From NCBI RefSeq assembly GCF_910592395.1, contig NC_088322.1, positions 436,001 through 500,000 of the forward strand: 64,000 nt of DNA, given 5' to 3'. The notes below the pieces were generated by a model, which saw only the letters and a list, made by a program, of their open reading frames with translations, did no database searches and had not been told where the DNA came from. Both the position numbers and the translations under genes were made by a program. How positions within the stretch are numbered: position 1 is the first letter of the stretch; each line of letters starts with the position of its first letter. Source of the DNA: Lineus longissimus (lineage: Eukaryota; Nemertea; Pilidiophora; Heteronemertea; Lineidae). This document shows positions 53,910-64,000 of the stretch, in pieces.

Positions 53910-55183
53910 TGTAGCGAAATTCCTCTGTTTATATTTACGTTGTGCACGTGCTTCACGCGCATGGCTCATTTGAATATTTACGTGACTTGGACCTCATCTT
54001 TTGGATCTTTGCCATGGTCATAGATTTGCGAAACTTCCGAACAGTGCCAATATTTGCATTTTTACGTACAGAAAACGTAAGTATTTTAATAGAAACTTAT
54101 AGGTTTGTGTCTTTTCACCGGTAAGAATATGTGTGTGTATGATTTTTGTCCCTTTGTACAAATTTCATTGTGTTTTTACGGGTTTAACATTTGACAGTTC
54201 GCACCGCTGTTTATGGAAATGAGGTAGAGTGTTCATTCTGTCTTTTGACTGAAATTCGGGTCAAAATTGTAGGGGTTTGAGTACTTCTTAGTTATTTTCA
54301 CCCTTGGGGTTAAATTCTTATCATATTCAGATATTGTTTCTGGTCTGGTTTAATTTAATGAATACGGTTTCCCAATTTATATGAGGTTTGTTTCTGGTTC
54401 ACGATCTTCAATGTTGACATTTCGTCGATGTAAATTCAGCGCATTGATCCTCGCGCTGTGTGAGAAGTTTAAAATAGTTCTTGGTGTAATCTGAATATAT
54501 TTCATTAGGTTGACGAAGTGTTTAGATACTTATTGTAATGTCAGTTTGTGACCTGGGGTGAGAATTTCGAGGGTTTTTGATAGATGATACAAGTATTTTG
54601 GGCGTGAAAGAGTAGGCTCTCTTTCTGTGTTACATTCAGTGTGTAAGTGTACATTTTTACGTGACGTCACCAAGGTAGTGCGGTTTTAGCGTCGGCGGGG
54701 TATTTAAACTGGTTGATGACGTCGCGCGGGGAGTCTGGAACAGAGGTCCGACTCGGTACGTTTCGGTGAGAGCGCGTTGTGCGGTGTTTGGGTTTATTTA
54801 AATCGGGAACAGAGTTTGAGGGGGTTTTGAGAAGATTCTTTGGATTTACCGAGTCGTTTTAGCAGAAATCGAATAGAATTGCCTTTGGTATTTGTACCAT
54901 TTTGTAAATGAATTTGTATATAATGAATGATGAATCTTGTCTAAATAATTGAGATGAAATATGAAATATTAATTACCAAGATATTTTAGTCCCTTGTTCT
55001 TATTCACGTGGTTTAGTTTAGTGTATTGTGTTCTTTTAACGAACCCCAACTCTCTCGCCTCTATATAGAAACTGGTGAGATTTTATTAATTCCCTTAATA
55101 CGGGTGGTGGCAGCAAAAACTCTAAAAGGCCATCCAGTGACAGTCGCGACGCCCTCTACGGAATTAGCGAGAGTTACAACACT
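53910..55183 (+). repeat. 3' LTR
   Basis: Same sequence as the 5' LTR apart from about a dozen changes and two small indels seen by eye. It is followed by the AATAC target duplication and the right part of the interrupted exon. Confidence 0.92.
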
Positions 55184-55997
55184 AATACATCTCAAGGACG
55201 AAGAGTGCAACAGGCCCCACATCTTGGGTTGTTGTTTGACGATCGAACCCGTTTAAGAGCTCAACCGAATGGAACAAACCCGCATGTTTCCAGGAAAAGA
55301 CCAGGGCGGCCAACTTCCACAGTGTCATTTAAGTTGACTTGCCTTGAAGCTCCGTATGTAAGGACAACAACAACATTGAATATGAAGCTGTTGACTGAAC
55401 TTGGATTTGGTGAGCTATATTCTTTTTATAAAAGATTCTGCTGAAGATAGCTCTGTAGTATGTAGTATGTCATGATGTTTGTACTGTCAAATGTGACTTT
55501 GGACTTTGATTGACAATAGAACAACTCTGTTAAATTGGAGTGAATTGTCCATGTTATTTCCAACTGGCTGCAATTTGTCGTGTGGTGCTTGTGGCATTTA
55601 ATCCTTTAATGATTTATTCCACAATGACAATATGAACCTAGTGGGGCTATCTAATATGGATACATAGCTTGATCTGTTTCATTTTGTACTTTGCGTCGAA
55701 GTTTTCAGGGAAATTCAAATTATGAACTTTATTTCAGGGTATGCTCCCTCTTCGAGTAATGGGAAGAGAGGAAATAGTTTCCTAAAGACGCTCTCCCTGG
55801 AGGAGTTCTTTTCGGAAATTAGAACTATATTTCCAAAACTGGGTGCTGTTGAATTCGAATTGATGTACGCACGAAGTGATCGGCTGTTAAAGAAGTTATT
55901 TGGAAATACACTGATAGAGTTGAAGGATGCGACTGGGGTGAAAGGGAATGCAGTAAGACTGTACATTCGGCCACGGGTTAAAATAACCACAACTCCT
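55184..55997 (+). pseudogene. HECT-like gene, interrupted exon (right part) and next exon
   Basis: 55189-55409 continues the split exon (SQGRRVQQAPHLG ... RKRPGRPTST ... LLTELGFG) to a GTGAGC donor. The next exon is 55738-55997 (GYAPSSSNGKRGNSFLKTLSLEEFF, then FPKLGAVEFELMYAR, ending RLYIRPRVKI), to a GTAAGT donor; the phases agree. LLxELGFG followed by FPKL..xEFEL...YIRP is the pattern of a region that precedes the HECT domain in G2E3-like proteins of invertebrates, as I remember it. The split by a Gypsy element makes the gene non-functional unless the element is spliced out. Confidence 0.55.
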
Positions 55998-56443
55998 GTA
56001 AGTTAGCTGAGATTCCATGCATTCTACTTAAGCATTTGATTTGACGTAAATTCCTATACATTTTTCTGCCTTCAGAACTTGTATTTCAATTGTCATTGAA
56101 TGTAATTCAAAGTTAGGTGGCTGGCACGCAGTGACACAAGGAATTGGTAGACCACAGTCACAGTTATAATGCATGCAATTTGATATGCACACCATCACTC
56201 TAGCTATTTCACTTCTCAGGCTAATAGTACATGTATTAGGCTGAAGTTGTCATAACTTACATGTACAGACAACTATATAAAACTGTATTTTGGGGAAAAA
56301 CTCCCTTTGCAATCTTTTGGCCACTTCTTGAGATTTTGAAATAAGTCGGCTTAGGACTAGGAGCCAATGAAGTCCAGTAGGCCTACATGTTTGCAAGCCA
56401 ACTTCACTATCACCTTTTCATAATCATTCATTCCATCTTTCAG

Positions 56444-56482
56444 AATTCGATATTGTATGGCAGATCTACAGAATCGATGTTG
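56444..56482 (+). CDS. Possible 13-codon exon of the HECT-like gene
   Basis: A TCCATCTTTCAG acceptor and a GTGAGT donor enclose 39 bases in the phase expected after 55997 (NSILYGRSTESML). A further candidate exon at 57135-57190 does not fit the phase of the HECT exon, so the middle of the gene is unresolved. Confidence 0.35.
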
Positions 56483-57349
56483 GTGAGTTTAAAAGTATTT
56501 TTTCTTTGCTGTCAGATTTCATAAATTCACGAGTAGTTTTGGTCCTGATATCAGATGTCAGATGTGGATTTTGCCCTGTTTCCTCCTCTTCTATTGTTGT
56601 GTCTCACTCTCAGTTCATGTTTCATGAAAAACATGAATGAGATATCTCCATGTTCACTGCGTCGACCGCTACTTGGTGTGTAGGGTATTCAGGGCCAGTG
56701 ATGTGAGCAGTGTAACCAAATATTACATTTTGAATCGTTAAAACCATTCCACAAATTTGAGCATGCCATCACATGTAATTGTAGTTTCTGTTCAGGATAT
56801 GGTGGGTTCGTGTGCATAATTTAGATGCAGTAATACTTCTACATGCAATTCACCATATTGCACAATGCCAGTTAGTTTGCTTTTGGTGACATACATTGTA
56901 GGTCCTCTATAAAATAACTGCAATATGATTTATTTCTTTGTCATGAAAACTGCATTTGCCAAGGAAAATTGCATTTGCCTTTTTAGCCAAGGATGTTTTG
57001 TAACTGCTGGTGCATCTTTAAAACTTGAGTCTACTCTAATATCTCCGAAAAAGTATAAACTATTTAGATGTTTGTTCTGGTACATGTATACACAAGGGCA
57101 ATTTTGGTACCCGATCAAGTCATAAATTTACTAGCGGCAAGACGAGAGCGTTATTTTGCTTCAAAATCAACCGATCTTTGTCAGCCCAAGGTGAGTATCG
57201 TAATAGCAAATAGTGATGATTGACAACTCTTCGTCACACAAGGAGTGTCACTGAATGGCAAAAATGATAACTTGAGTGCAACCTCTGCAGATTATACCGA
57301 GGCCTTAAATGTATTCACAGTTTGAATAGCTACCCTTTTTAAATTTCAG

Positions 57350-57603
57350 CTCATGACTCTGGAGTCACCCTAAATCTGGTGCTGGCATTTGTGACAGGGT
57401 TACGGCGGTTGCCACCGCAAGGACTTCAGGGGTACCTAAACGTTGAGTTTTATGACCAGGGACAAAAGGAGGAGCGGCTCCCAAAAGCATCGACGTGTAT
57501 TAGTACCATCTGGCTGCCAAGGAATGCCGAATTGCCAGCATTAAAACGGATGCTGAGTTTTGCCATCAAGGAAGGGCTGGCGACTGGGTTTCATTTAATA
57601 TAA
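57350..57603 (+). pseudogene. HECT E3 ligase C-lobe exon
   Basis: After TTTTAAATTTCAG the frame gives VLAFVTGLRRLPPQGLQG, then VEFYDQGQ and LPKASTCISTIWLP. This is the C-lobe of HECT ubiquitin ligases with the catalytic Cys in STC. These enzymes accept ubiquitin on that Cys and pass it to a substrate. The ORF ends at TAA 57601-57603 and AATAAA follows at 57921. The HECT N-lobe (about 200 residues) is not found between 56000 and 57350, so either it is lost or this is a reduced domain. Confidence 0.7.
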
Positions 57604-58019
57604 GGCTGGTCATTTTCCTCTGTAACCGGGGTAAAATTAAGTTTTGTGTCAATGCGATCAAACCTACTTTTCTACGTAGAATAACCACCTTCGAGGTCAT
57701 AAAATCCTATATGGTTCATGCAAGAAACATTCAAAATGTTCAACAAATGTTTGATGGGTGATCCAACTTGCATTGTAACGAGGTGTTTATGTGTAATCCA
57801 ATTTGGTTTTAAGTTCGGTTCCTGAATTTCTTTTTGAGTTAGGAAATGGGTCCTTCTTATTATCAATTTGGGGGTATGTGTTGTCAATCATGGGAAGGGT
57901 TGATACTTGTGGAAATCACAAATAAAGTTTCGATGAATTCTTGAAAACTAAGGCAGTGGCGTAGCTAGGGGGGGGGGGGGGGGGGCAGCTGTGCTTTTAT
58001 TACACATTATATTACTTTG
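57604..58019. other. 3' UTR of the HECT-like gene and an 18-G homopolymer
   Basis: AATAAA at 57921-57926 fits an mRNA end. A run of 18 G lies at 57968-57985, at the left edge of the tandem repeat that follows. Confidence 0.5.
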
Positions 58020-58900
58020 AACTATTTGACTTATTTGGTTACTTGAATTGTTGATATGTATGAAATGTGCAATTATGGTGTAGAATCTCAGGAAATCTTT
58101 GTACATAGTATAAATTCACAAGCTCTTTCGTGTTTCAAAAACTGCCAATTATACAGGTGGCAGTATACTGAGAAATATTAGCAGCCATTGTATTTTTTCA
58201 AGTTTTGTGAAATTTTTATTTTGGAGACATTTATGATTTGGGTTCTTGAGCACAAACTACTGTGTCTTTTGTTGACATTTACTTTGCGACCAGTCATTAG
58301 GAAAGCAAAGATCAGTTTTGTAAATAATATTTGATTACTTATATTGTTGACATGACATGTATGTATGTATGTAATGTGCAATTAGAATCTCAGGAAATCT
58401 TTGTACGTAGTAATTCACAAGCTCTTTCACATTTCAAGAACTGCCAATTATACAGGTGGCAGTATACTGAGAAATATTAGCAGCCATTGTATTTTTTCAA
58501 GTTTTGTGAAATTTTTATTTTGGAGACATTTATGATTTGGGTTCTTGAGCACAAACTACTGTGTCTTTTGTTGACATTTACTTTGCGACCAGTCATTAGG
58601 AAAGCAAATATCAGTTTTGTAAATAATATTTGATTACTGATATTGTTGACATGACATGTATGTATGTAATGTGCAATTAGAATCTCAGGAAATCTTTGTA
58701 CGTAGTAATTCACAAGCTTTTTCGCATTTCAAGAACTGCCAATTATACAGGTGGCAGTATACTGAGAAATATTAGCAAAAATTAAAAGATATGCAAAACT
58801 TTCTGAGTAGACAATCTTTGTTTATGATTTGGGCTCTTGAGCACAAACTACTGCGTTTTTATTGATATTCACTTTGCGACCAGTCATTAGGACTTCTATC
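58020..58900. repeat. Tandem repeat, period about 297 bp, three copies
   Basis: CAGGTGGCAGTATACTGAGA occurs at 58154, 58453 and 58748 (spacings 299 and 295). The intervening text is nearly identical between copies, and the first copy is diverged at its left. The minus-strand ORFs in it are copies of each other and not evidence of a gene. Confidence 0.88.
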
Positions 58901-59880
58901 AGTAGTTTGTGCTTCAGAACCCAACACAACACAGATAAACTTTGAGGAATAAACAATTACCACATCAGTGAAATCTCCACAGAAACGTTATCGCCGCACC
59001 GTCCCATACCATTTATTACGGCTGTATTGTATAATATCTATCTTTCCATGTAATATCTATTTTGCCATGTTATATCTATATTTTGCCACATCCTGTAAAT
59101 AGAACTTGAGAAATACATTTTTTATTTTGTTGAATATTCTCTTACTTCATTACATGTACCAATGGGGTCTGTCTCAAGTGCCGTTTAACTTCCGAAATTG
59201 GTGGCAACCGAATTGCAGCAAGAATGGAAATAAAGGTTCTTGTTCTATGAACTAAATTACATTTTATAGGCAACTTGATCAGACAGTCACTTTTCATGTC
59301 AATACGCTCTTGTTAGATAACATCAATGGACAACATGACCATAACTTGGCTAATGCCATGTTGTCTGCAGTAATATTGAGAGATTATAGATAACAAGGTA
59401 GACATTTTCAAACAAGGAGGGATTCAACCTTGCTGGTGGTCAATGAGGAACTATCAGTTCCTAAACTGTACAGGCAGCGCCGATGCACAACTCTGGTTTT
59501 GACAATAGAGGCTTCATGATATTTACCCTGTTCCCTCAAACAAAAACACACTCGTTTGAAGACCTTAGTGGACATTAGAACCATGACTCTCCTAAAACCA
59601 CTTTCAAAACGATGCATTTTGGCATAGCTATGGATGACAGTGAAGTGCACCCCAATTTTGTCACAGAACAAAGTCCTCGCATGAGATGATATAAAGGAAA
59701 AATAGGCACAACTCGGCAAAGACAGCCAAGTCGTGTTGAACGTACCATCAAGTTTGAAGACATCAATGGACAAAATCATTCTTAATATTTGGCTGACCTG
59801 ACAAGCAAAGACAGAATATAAATTCTTTTGACATTGAAAATGTCTAGACAGAGGACAACATAATGGGTGCAACTTTGCAG
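58901..59880. other. Unassigned sequence
   Basis: No supported gene. The minus-strand ORF 59408-59872 has no recognisable domain. Words such as CATCAATGGACAA and ACTTGGCTAATG recur and link it to the degenerate array that follows. Confidence 0.4.
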
Positions 59881-60475
59881 ATATGGTTGTGTTATTTTCA
59901 AGGGAACAAAACTTCGGGTGAGACGGTCAATTTCTGTAAAAGAGACCATCTCAGTTAAAGACATAAAAAGACAATATAGGACCAATAACTTGGCTGTGAC
60001 CACTGGCGAAGACGGTTTTGACCTAATAACATGTTGCCAGATATCAAGGGAACAACACTTTTGGGTGAGACAGTCAATTTCTGTATATAAGAGACCATCT
60101 CGATTAAAGACATAAAAGGACAATAGGACCAATAACTTGGCTGTGACCACTGGCGAAGACGGTTTTGACCTAATAAGGTGTTGCAAGTTGTGTCGAGATG
60201 TGATATCAAGGGAACAACACTTTTGGGTGAGACAGTCAATTTCTGTATATAAGAGACCATCTCGATTAAAGACATAAAAGGACAATAGGACCAATAACTT
60301 GGCTGTGACCACTAGCGAGAGACGGTTTTGACCGAATAATGTCTTGGCTAATGATGACATTGTGGTACACCAGGTGTTGCCAGTTGTGTCGAGATGTGGC
60401 AACGCTTTGGCTGAGATAGTTGATTTCTGTATGAGAGACCATCTTAGACCATTATTTGGCAACATGTGTCCAAAT
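59881..60475. repeat. Degenerate tandem array, units of about 150-180 bp
   Basis: GAGACCATCT-type words occur at 59942, 60091, 60253 and 60435, each preceded by TCAATTTCTGTA-like text and followed by AATAACTTGGCTGTGACCACT. The units vary in length. The long minus-strand ORF 59782-60465 reads through the units and has no domain. Confidence 0.8.
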
Positions 60476-61055
60476 GTTGCCAGATTCCAACCAATTAGAA
60501 ATCAGCTTCAAGTCAGCTGATCTATCTGTACTCATGATGTGACTTTGACAAGATACCAGCCACCATATGGACTGGAGATTGAGAAGAGCTAATCAAGGTT
60601 TATTGGGAAGGTTGTCTCTCTGTTGATGGGACACCCAATTAAAAGTCAACATGAACAAGAATCTGAAGATGACAATGACATGCCCCATGTTTTTCCCTCA
60701 ATGTTATCCATGGCCTTGTCCACACACTCTTTTCCTTCATCGTCTGATGCATCCTTCTCCCTAAAATAACTGTAAAAATGACCGGTGCAGCTCCCACAAC
60801 AATTAATCTTTTTCTATTTGTTGGAGCCATATTTCTTCACAAAATATGCTTTCTCGCTCATTTTCTTGACACATCTAGCAACAAATGGACACACGTTTCC
60901 AAATGTATCCAAACTTGTTGCCTAGTGTACACAAGGCCTATGTTTTTGTGTCTGGTTGTGTAAACTTGTGTTGTGTCCAGTTGTTTCCGAAAATGTTGCC
61001 AGTGTACAAAAGCCTTTATGTTCATCACATCTTATTTGAAGACAGTAACGCGGCC
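60476..61055. other. Upstream region of the integrase-core gene
   Basis: No ORF of note. Two diverged copies of a TTTCC(G/A)AAATG ... TTGCC(T)AG ... TGTACACAA text (about 60890-60940 and 60985-61010) are seen. A promoter could lie here; no TATA box stands out. Confidence 0.3.
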
Positions 61056-63195
61056 ATGAGCAAAGCCAGTAAGTAAGTTTGAGGGTAGTGCTACTGCTAT
61101 TGCTTATGTCAGAATATCATTTTTAATTTTCAGTTCTGCCTGTGAAAGGACAGGATACCATTCATCCCGCATTAGCAATGGTCGTACTGGACCCCCGTCA
61201 TATTGGATTACGGAAAGTCAACTGGAATATCTTTTTAATCTGGGTTTCGCTGTGCCTCGTATTGCCTCTATCCTGCACACATCAGTTTCAACTGTGCGTC
61301 GTAGACTAAGGTAAGTTTTGTCGTGTCAATTTTTGGTCTGTGAAAACCATGCTGATTCATCCAGACATTGATCCTGGTTTTTCCCTGGAATCGAATTTGG
61401 GCCCTGTTGCATGGTACTGGTAGCCCGCAGTGTTAACCACCAGGCTATGCGGCTACTTACATGTACTAACTTAAAAAGATAAGTACAGGTAGCCAGATAG
61501 TTCAAAATCTGAAAGACTATAGTAAAATTAGTACAGAAAAATCAAAATTCGTAAATGGATTTGAATTGCCAATCAAATGCTCTACCAATTGCAGGCATAA
61601 TTTTCAAGCTGTTTCTCTATGCCACTTGTGACGTACAGTACTATTGCCATTTTGAATTTGATGAATGGATGTTTTTGTAAATGAATTGTTTGTACCAATA
61701 ATATAATATTCATCCGGAAATTGGTGCAAAGTTTATGTATATTTTGTTTCCTGTGAAATGTGAATTAAAGAACATCTTTAAAATGTATTTTTCAGATCAT
61801 TTAACTTGTCGTACAGGCGACGCCACACACAAATCGCAAATGATCAGATAGACGAAGCTGTCGGGGAAATCTGTTCCGCAAATAGACGCCTGGGTTACCG
61901 ATTAGTACAAGCGCATCTTTTCACGAGAAACATTCAAGCGACGAGGCAGCGGGTGCGTGATTCAATGCTTCGCGTTGATCCGGCATCGGTTGGGCTTAGA
62001 TGGTGCCAGACGATAAGAAGACGGACATATCGGGTAGCTGGTCCCAACTCTTTGTGGCACATTGATGGCAATCACAAATTGATAAGGTTCGTATAATACA
62101 TGTATTCCAGAATGACTCTCAGGCTGTGCAGTAATAAAGAACTATTAATTGTAGAAAGAGAAAGTTTTATCTGTGTTTTTTGGGGTACTGGTATTCGGTA
62201 TCTAACAGTAAGTTGCCATAAGAACACCAAAAATTGGCACTTTGACAGGTAGTTCCATTCATTTCATTTGTTGTTGTTTGAGTTTTTTTGAAATCGTAGA
62301 TCAACTCATAATGAACCATGAAAGTGACTGTTTATACGTGATTGGTTTAGGATTCTATCTCATTCTATCTGCATTCTTTATACATAGTTTTCTTTCTTAC
62401 AGATGGGGCTTTGTAATTCACGGTGGGATTGATGGCTATAGCAGACTTATGGTGTTCCTGACCGTCGCTACTAATAACAGGGCCACCACAGTTCTTGATT
62501 CCTTTATGTTGGCAACCACCACTCATGGCATACCTTCACGTGTAAGAGCAGACCGGGGTGGTGAAAATAACGAAGTCGAACGTTACATGTTGGAAACACG
62601 AGGAAGGGACCGTGGAAGTTTAATTCGTGGGCGGTCGGTCCACAACCAAAGGATCGAGAGATTTTGGAGGGACCTTTTCCATGGTGCTACCCATCGCTTT
62701 TACGATTTGTTTTATTTCATGGAGGATCAAGGAATTCTTGATGTTAATGATAATACCCAAAGATGGGCCTTGCAGTATGTGTTCCTGCCACGGATAAGAC
62801 AACGTGTCGCCGAGTATGAGAATGTCTGGAATAATCACAGGCTGTCAACAGAGCGGGGGAGTACCCCTCTTCAGCTTTATGTTGAAGGAGTTTTACGGTC
62901 TTATGGGGGTTCCCTTGATCACATCAATGAACTTTTTTGTGACCCCGGGAATGGTGATAGTGTTGAACGGAATGATGTTGCTTCCTATGGGATTGACTGG
63001 GAGGGTCCAAGACCAAATGATACCGACGGTAATACTGTCAGTGTTTCAGACATTCATAGGCCTGTGTCTGATGAACTTTTTATTCAGTTGCAACAGTCTG
63101 TTTCACCTTTAGGCCCCTCTGCTGATGGCCATGGTATGGATTTGTATTTAAATGTCTTGGACTTCATACAGGAACACACTGAAGTGATGTTTTAA
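61056..63195 (+). CDS. Integrase-core (DDE) domain gene, four exons, apparently intact
   Basis: Exons 61056-61072, 61134-61310, 61796-62086 and 62403-63195 join at GT-AG sites, all phases agree, and the total of 1,278 bases is 426 codons with one stop. The first ATG has a good context (GGCCATGAG). Domains: an N-terminal helix-turn-helix-like region (ISNGRTGPPSYW ... VPRIASILHTSVSTVRRRLR), an RLGYRLVQAHL helical region, then a retroviral-type integrase core with D in LWHIDGNHKL (62064), D in VRADRGGEN (62551) and E in NQRIERFWRD (62656). It belongs to a widespread animal family of integrase-core proteins that I know mostly from fish and marine invertebrates. No TIRs were identified around it, so it may be a host gene derived from a transposon. 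Confidence 0.85.
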
Positions 63196-63666
63196 AAATC
63201 GGTTGGACTGTCCTGATTGCTTTTCATTATCTTGATTTGTCTCCAAAAAAAGAGTCATGTTCCCTGGAAAAATGTCGCGATACATGTACACTGTTATATT
63301 TGTTGTCAATCTTGCATGTCTGGGGCCTGGTTCAGGCGGTTGCTCAAGAAACTGCTAACTGCTAACAACCAAGCCACCGTTGATTTGCAGTCAGCAGGGG
63401 ACATGACTTTTTATTGCAACATCCTCCATGTTTGTGATTGATACATGTAATTGCTCAAAAATGCCTACATTGATACATTTTTATGATAATATTTATGGGC
63501 TACACATGTGGTTTAGCTCACTTTATGAGCGAGAATTTAAAGTACTATGGAATCCATAAAGTGTCTTCACAAAAATCCGTCTTAAATACACATTTTGCTG
63601 AAACTAAATTGTCCCACGCAGTAAAACATGTGCGTTTTAGTGTAAACAATGCACATAATTCGACCA
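63196..63666. other. 3' flank of the integrase-core gene
   Basis: No clear AATAAA close to the stop, and only short ORFs without domains. Confidence 0.35.
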
Positions 63667-64000
63667 TTTTTAGCTTATCTCTTTCAAAGGTGGGCTTTTG
63701 CTCTAGTGTGGCATCCGTAGCTTGTCGTTGTCGTCCGTTAGCAGGGCACATTTCGTAACTGTTAGAGCAATTGAGTTGAAACTTGGTACTCATACATGTT
63801 TAGTGATATACCCTTTTGTAATGAGACCAAGTTTCGGTCTGGTGCAATTCATGTAAAACTAAAATGAAAATATGCAATATCTCCCTTAATACTGGTCGGA
63901 AAATTTTGAGAGAAAAAATATGGTATGTACTTATAGCAAAGGTATCATACATGTATGTCCTCTGGGTTTTTGATTTGACCTACTTTCATGAGATTATGTA
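63667..64000 (-). repeat. Repeat copy C (same family as A and B), minus strand, cut by the window edge
   Basis: Read on the minus strand it has the same 3' body as 31800-32188 (CGTTAGCAGGGCAC reversed, AACTTGGTACTC-type text), a short GACGAC microsatellite and the end GCTAAAAA (63667-63674). It is more diverged than A and B from each other. Confidence 0.75.

Larger units (their letters stand above)
44913..55183 (+). mobile_element. Complete Ty3/Gypsy LTR retrotransposon with an extra zinc-finger ORF
   Basis: 10.27 kb with two LTRs of about 1.27 kb, a PBS, gag, pol in the -1 frame, a third ORF, a polypurine tract and a 5-bp target duplication (AATAC). About a dozen differences between the LTRs by eye suggest about 1 percent divergence, so a recent insertion. 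Pol nevertheless has two stops and one frameshift. Confidence 0.95.

Noticed and set aside
58178-58713. Two nearly identical minus-strand ORFs
   Set aside because: They are copies within the 297-bp tandem repeat, not duplicated genes.
59408-60465. Long minus-strand ORFs (154 and 227 codons)
   Set aside because: They run through a degenerate tandem array, have no domain, and look like frame-open repeats.

Overview
This is a eukaryotic nuclear window, most likely from a marine invertebrate. The evidence is GT-AG introns, AATAAA signals, many ACATGTA and TAGGCCTA words, and a dense mix of animal-type transposons. The phylum cannot be fixed from the sequence. I see no rRNA, tRNA or CRISPR. Almost everything recognisable is a mobile element or a gene derived from one, and several elements sit inside others.

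Layout, left half. 1-4224: 3' part of a Ty3/Gypsy retrotransposon. 4386-8974: a multi-exon MULE transposase (SWIM zinc finger) followed by a Ulp1-type protease and a PHD finger, with two in-frame TAG codons. 9018-10230: a 125-bp tandem array. 10.7-13.7 kb: small palindromic repeats, a 42-bp minisatellite and a Penelope-like GIY-YIG remnant. 15145-20911: a transposase resembling the RAG1/Transib superfamily with an internal PHD finger, split by a repeat that itself carries a second element with terminal inverted repeats. 21.6-25.0 kb: a decayed L2/CR1-type LINE. 25480-35394: a DIRS-like tyrosine-recombinase retrotransposon, split in its RNase H domain by a 5.6-kb insertion.

Layout, right half. 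35535-37421: a small virus-like cassette with a basic adenovirus-pX-like protein and a companion protein, bounded by direct repeats. 37487-37733 (minus): a PIWI PAZ-region fragment. 37975-38850: a second Ulp1 fragment, interrupted by a complete piggyBac (38855-42322). 42339-42966: a near-perfect 628-bp palindrome. 43.8-44.7 kb: two MITEs. 44913-55183: a complete Ty3/Gypsy element with about 1.27-kb LTRs, inserted in a coding exon of a HECT E3-like gene (44804-57603). It carries an internal 51-residue repeat array in pol and an extra C2H2 zinc-finger ORF. 58-60.5 kb: tandem repeats. 61056-63195: an apparently intact four-exon integrase-core gene. 63667-64000: a truncated copy of the same repeat that broke the RAG1-like gene.

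How the parts relate. Three nested insertions can be undone on paper with the reading frame restored (RAG1-like gene, DIRS RNase H, HECT-like gene). Two were caused by one repeat family, whose 3' end is a microsatellite, a hairpin and then GAGCTAAAAA. Two Ulp1 copies, one with a MULE transposase, suggest that a MULE-Ulp1 lineage is multicopy here. Most elements are inactivated by point stops or frameshifts. The best candidates for intact genes are the integrase-core gene, the virus-like cassette ORFs and, in its core, the piggyBac transposase.
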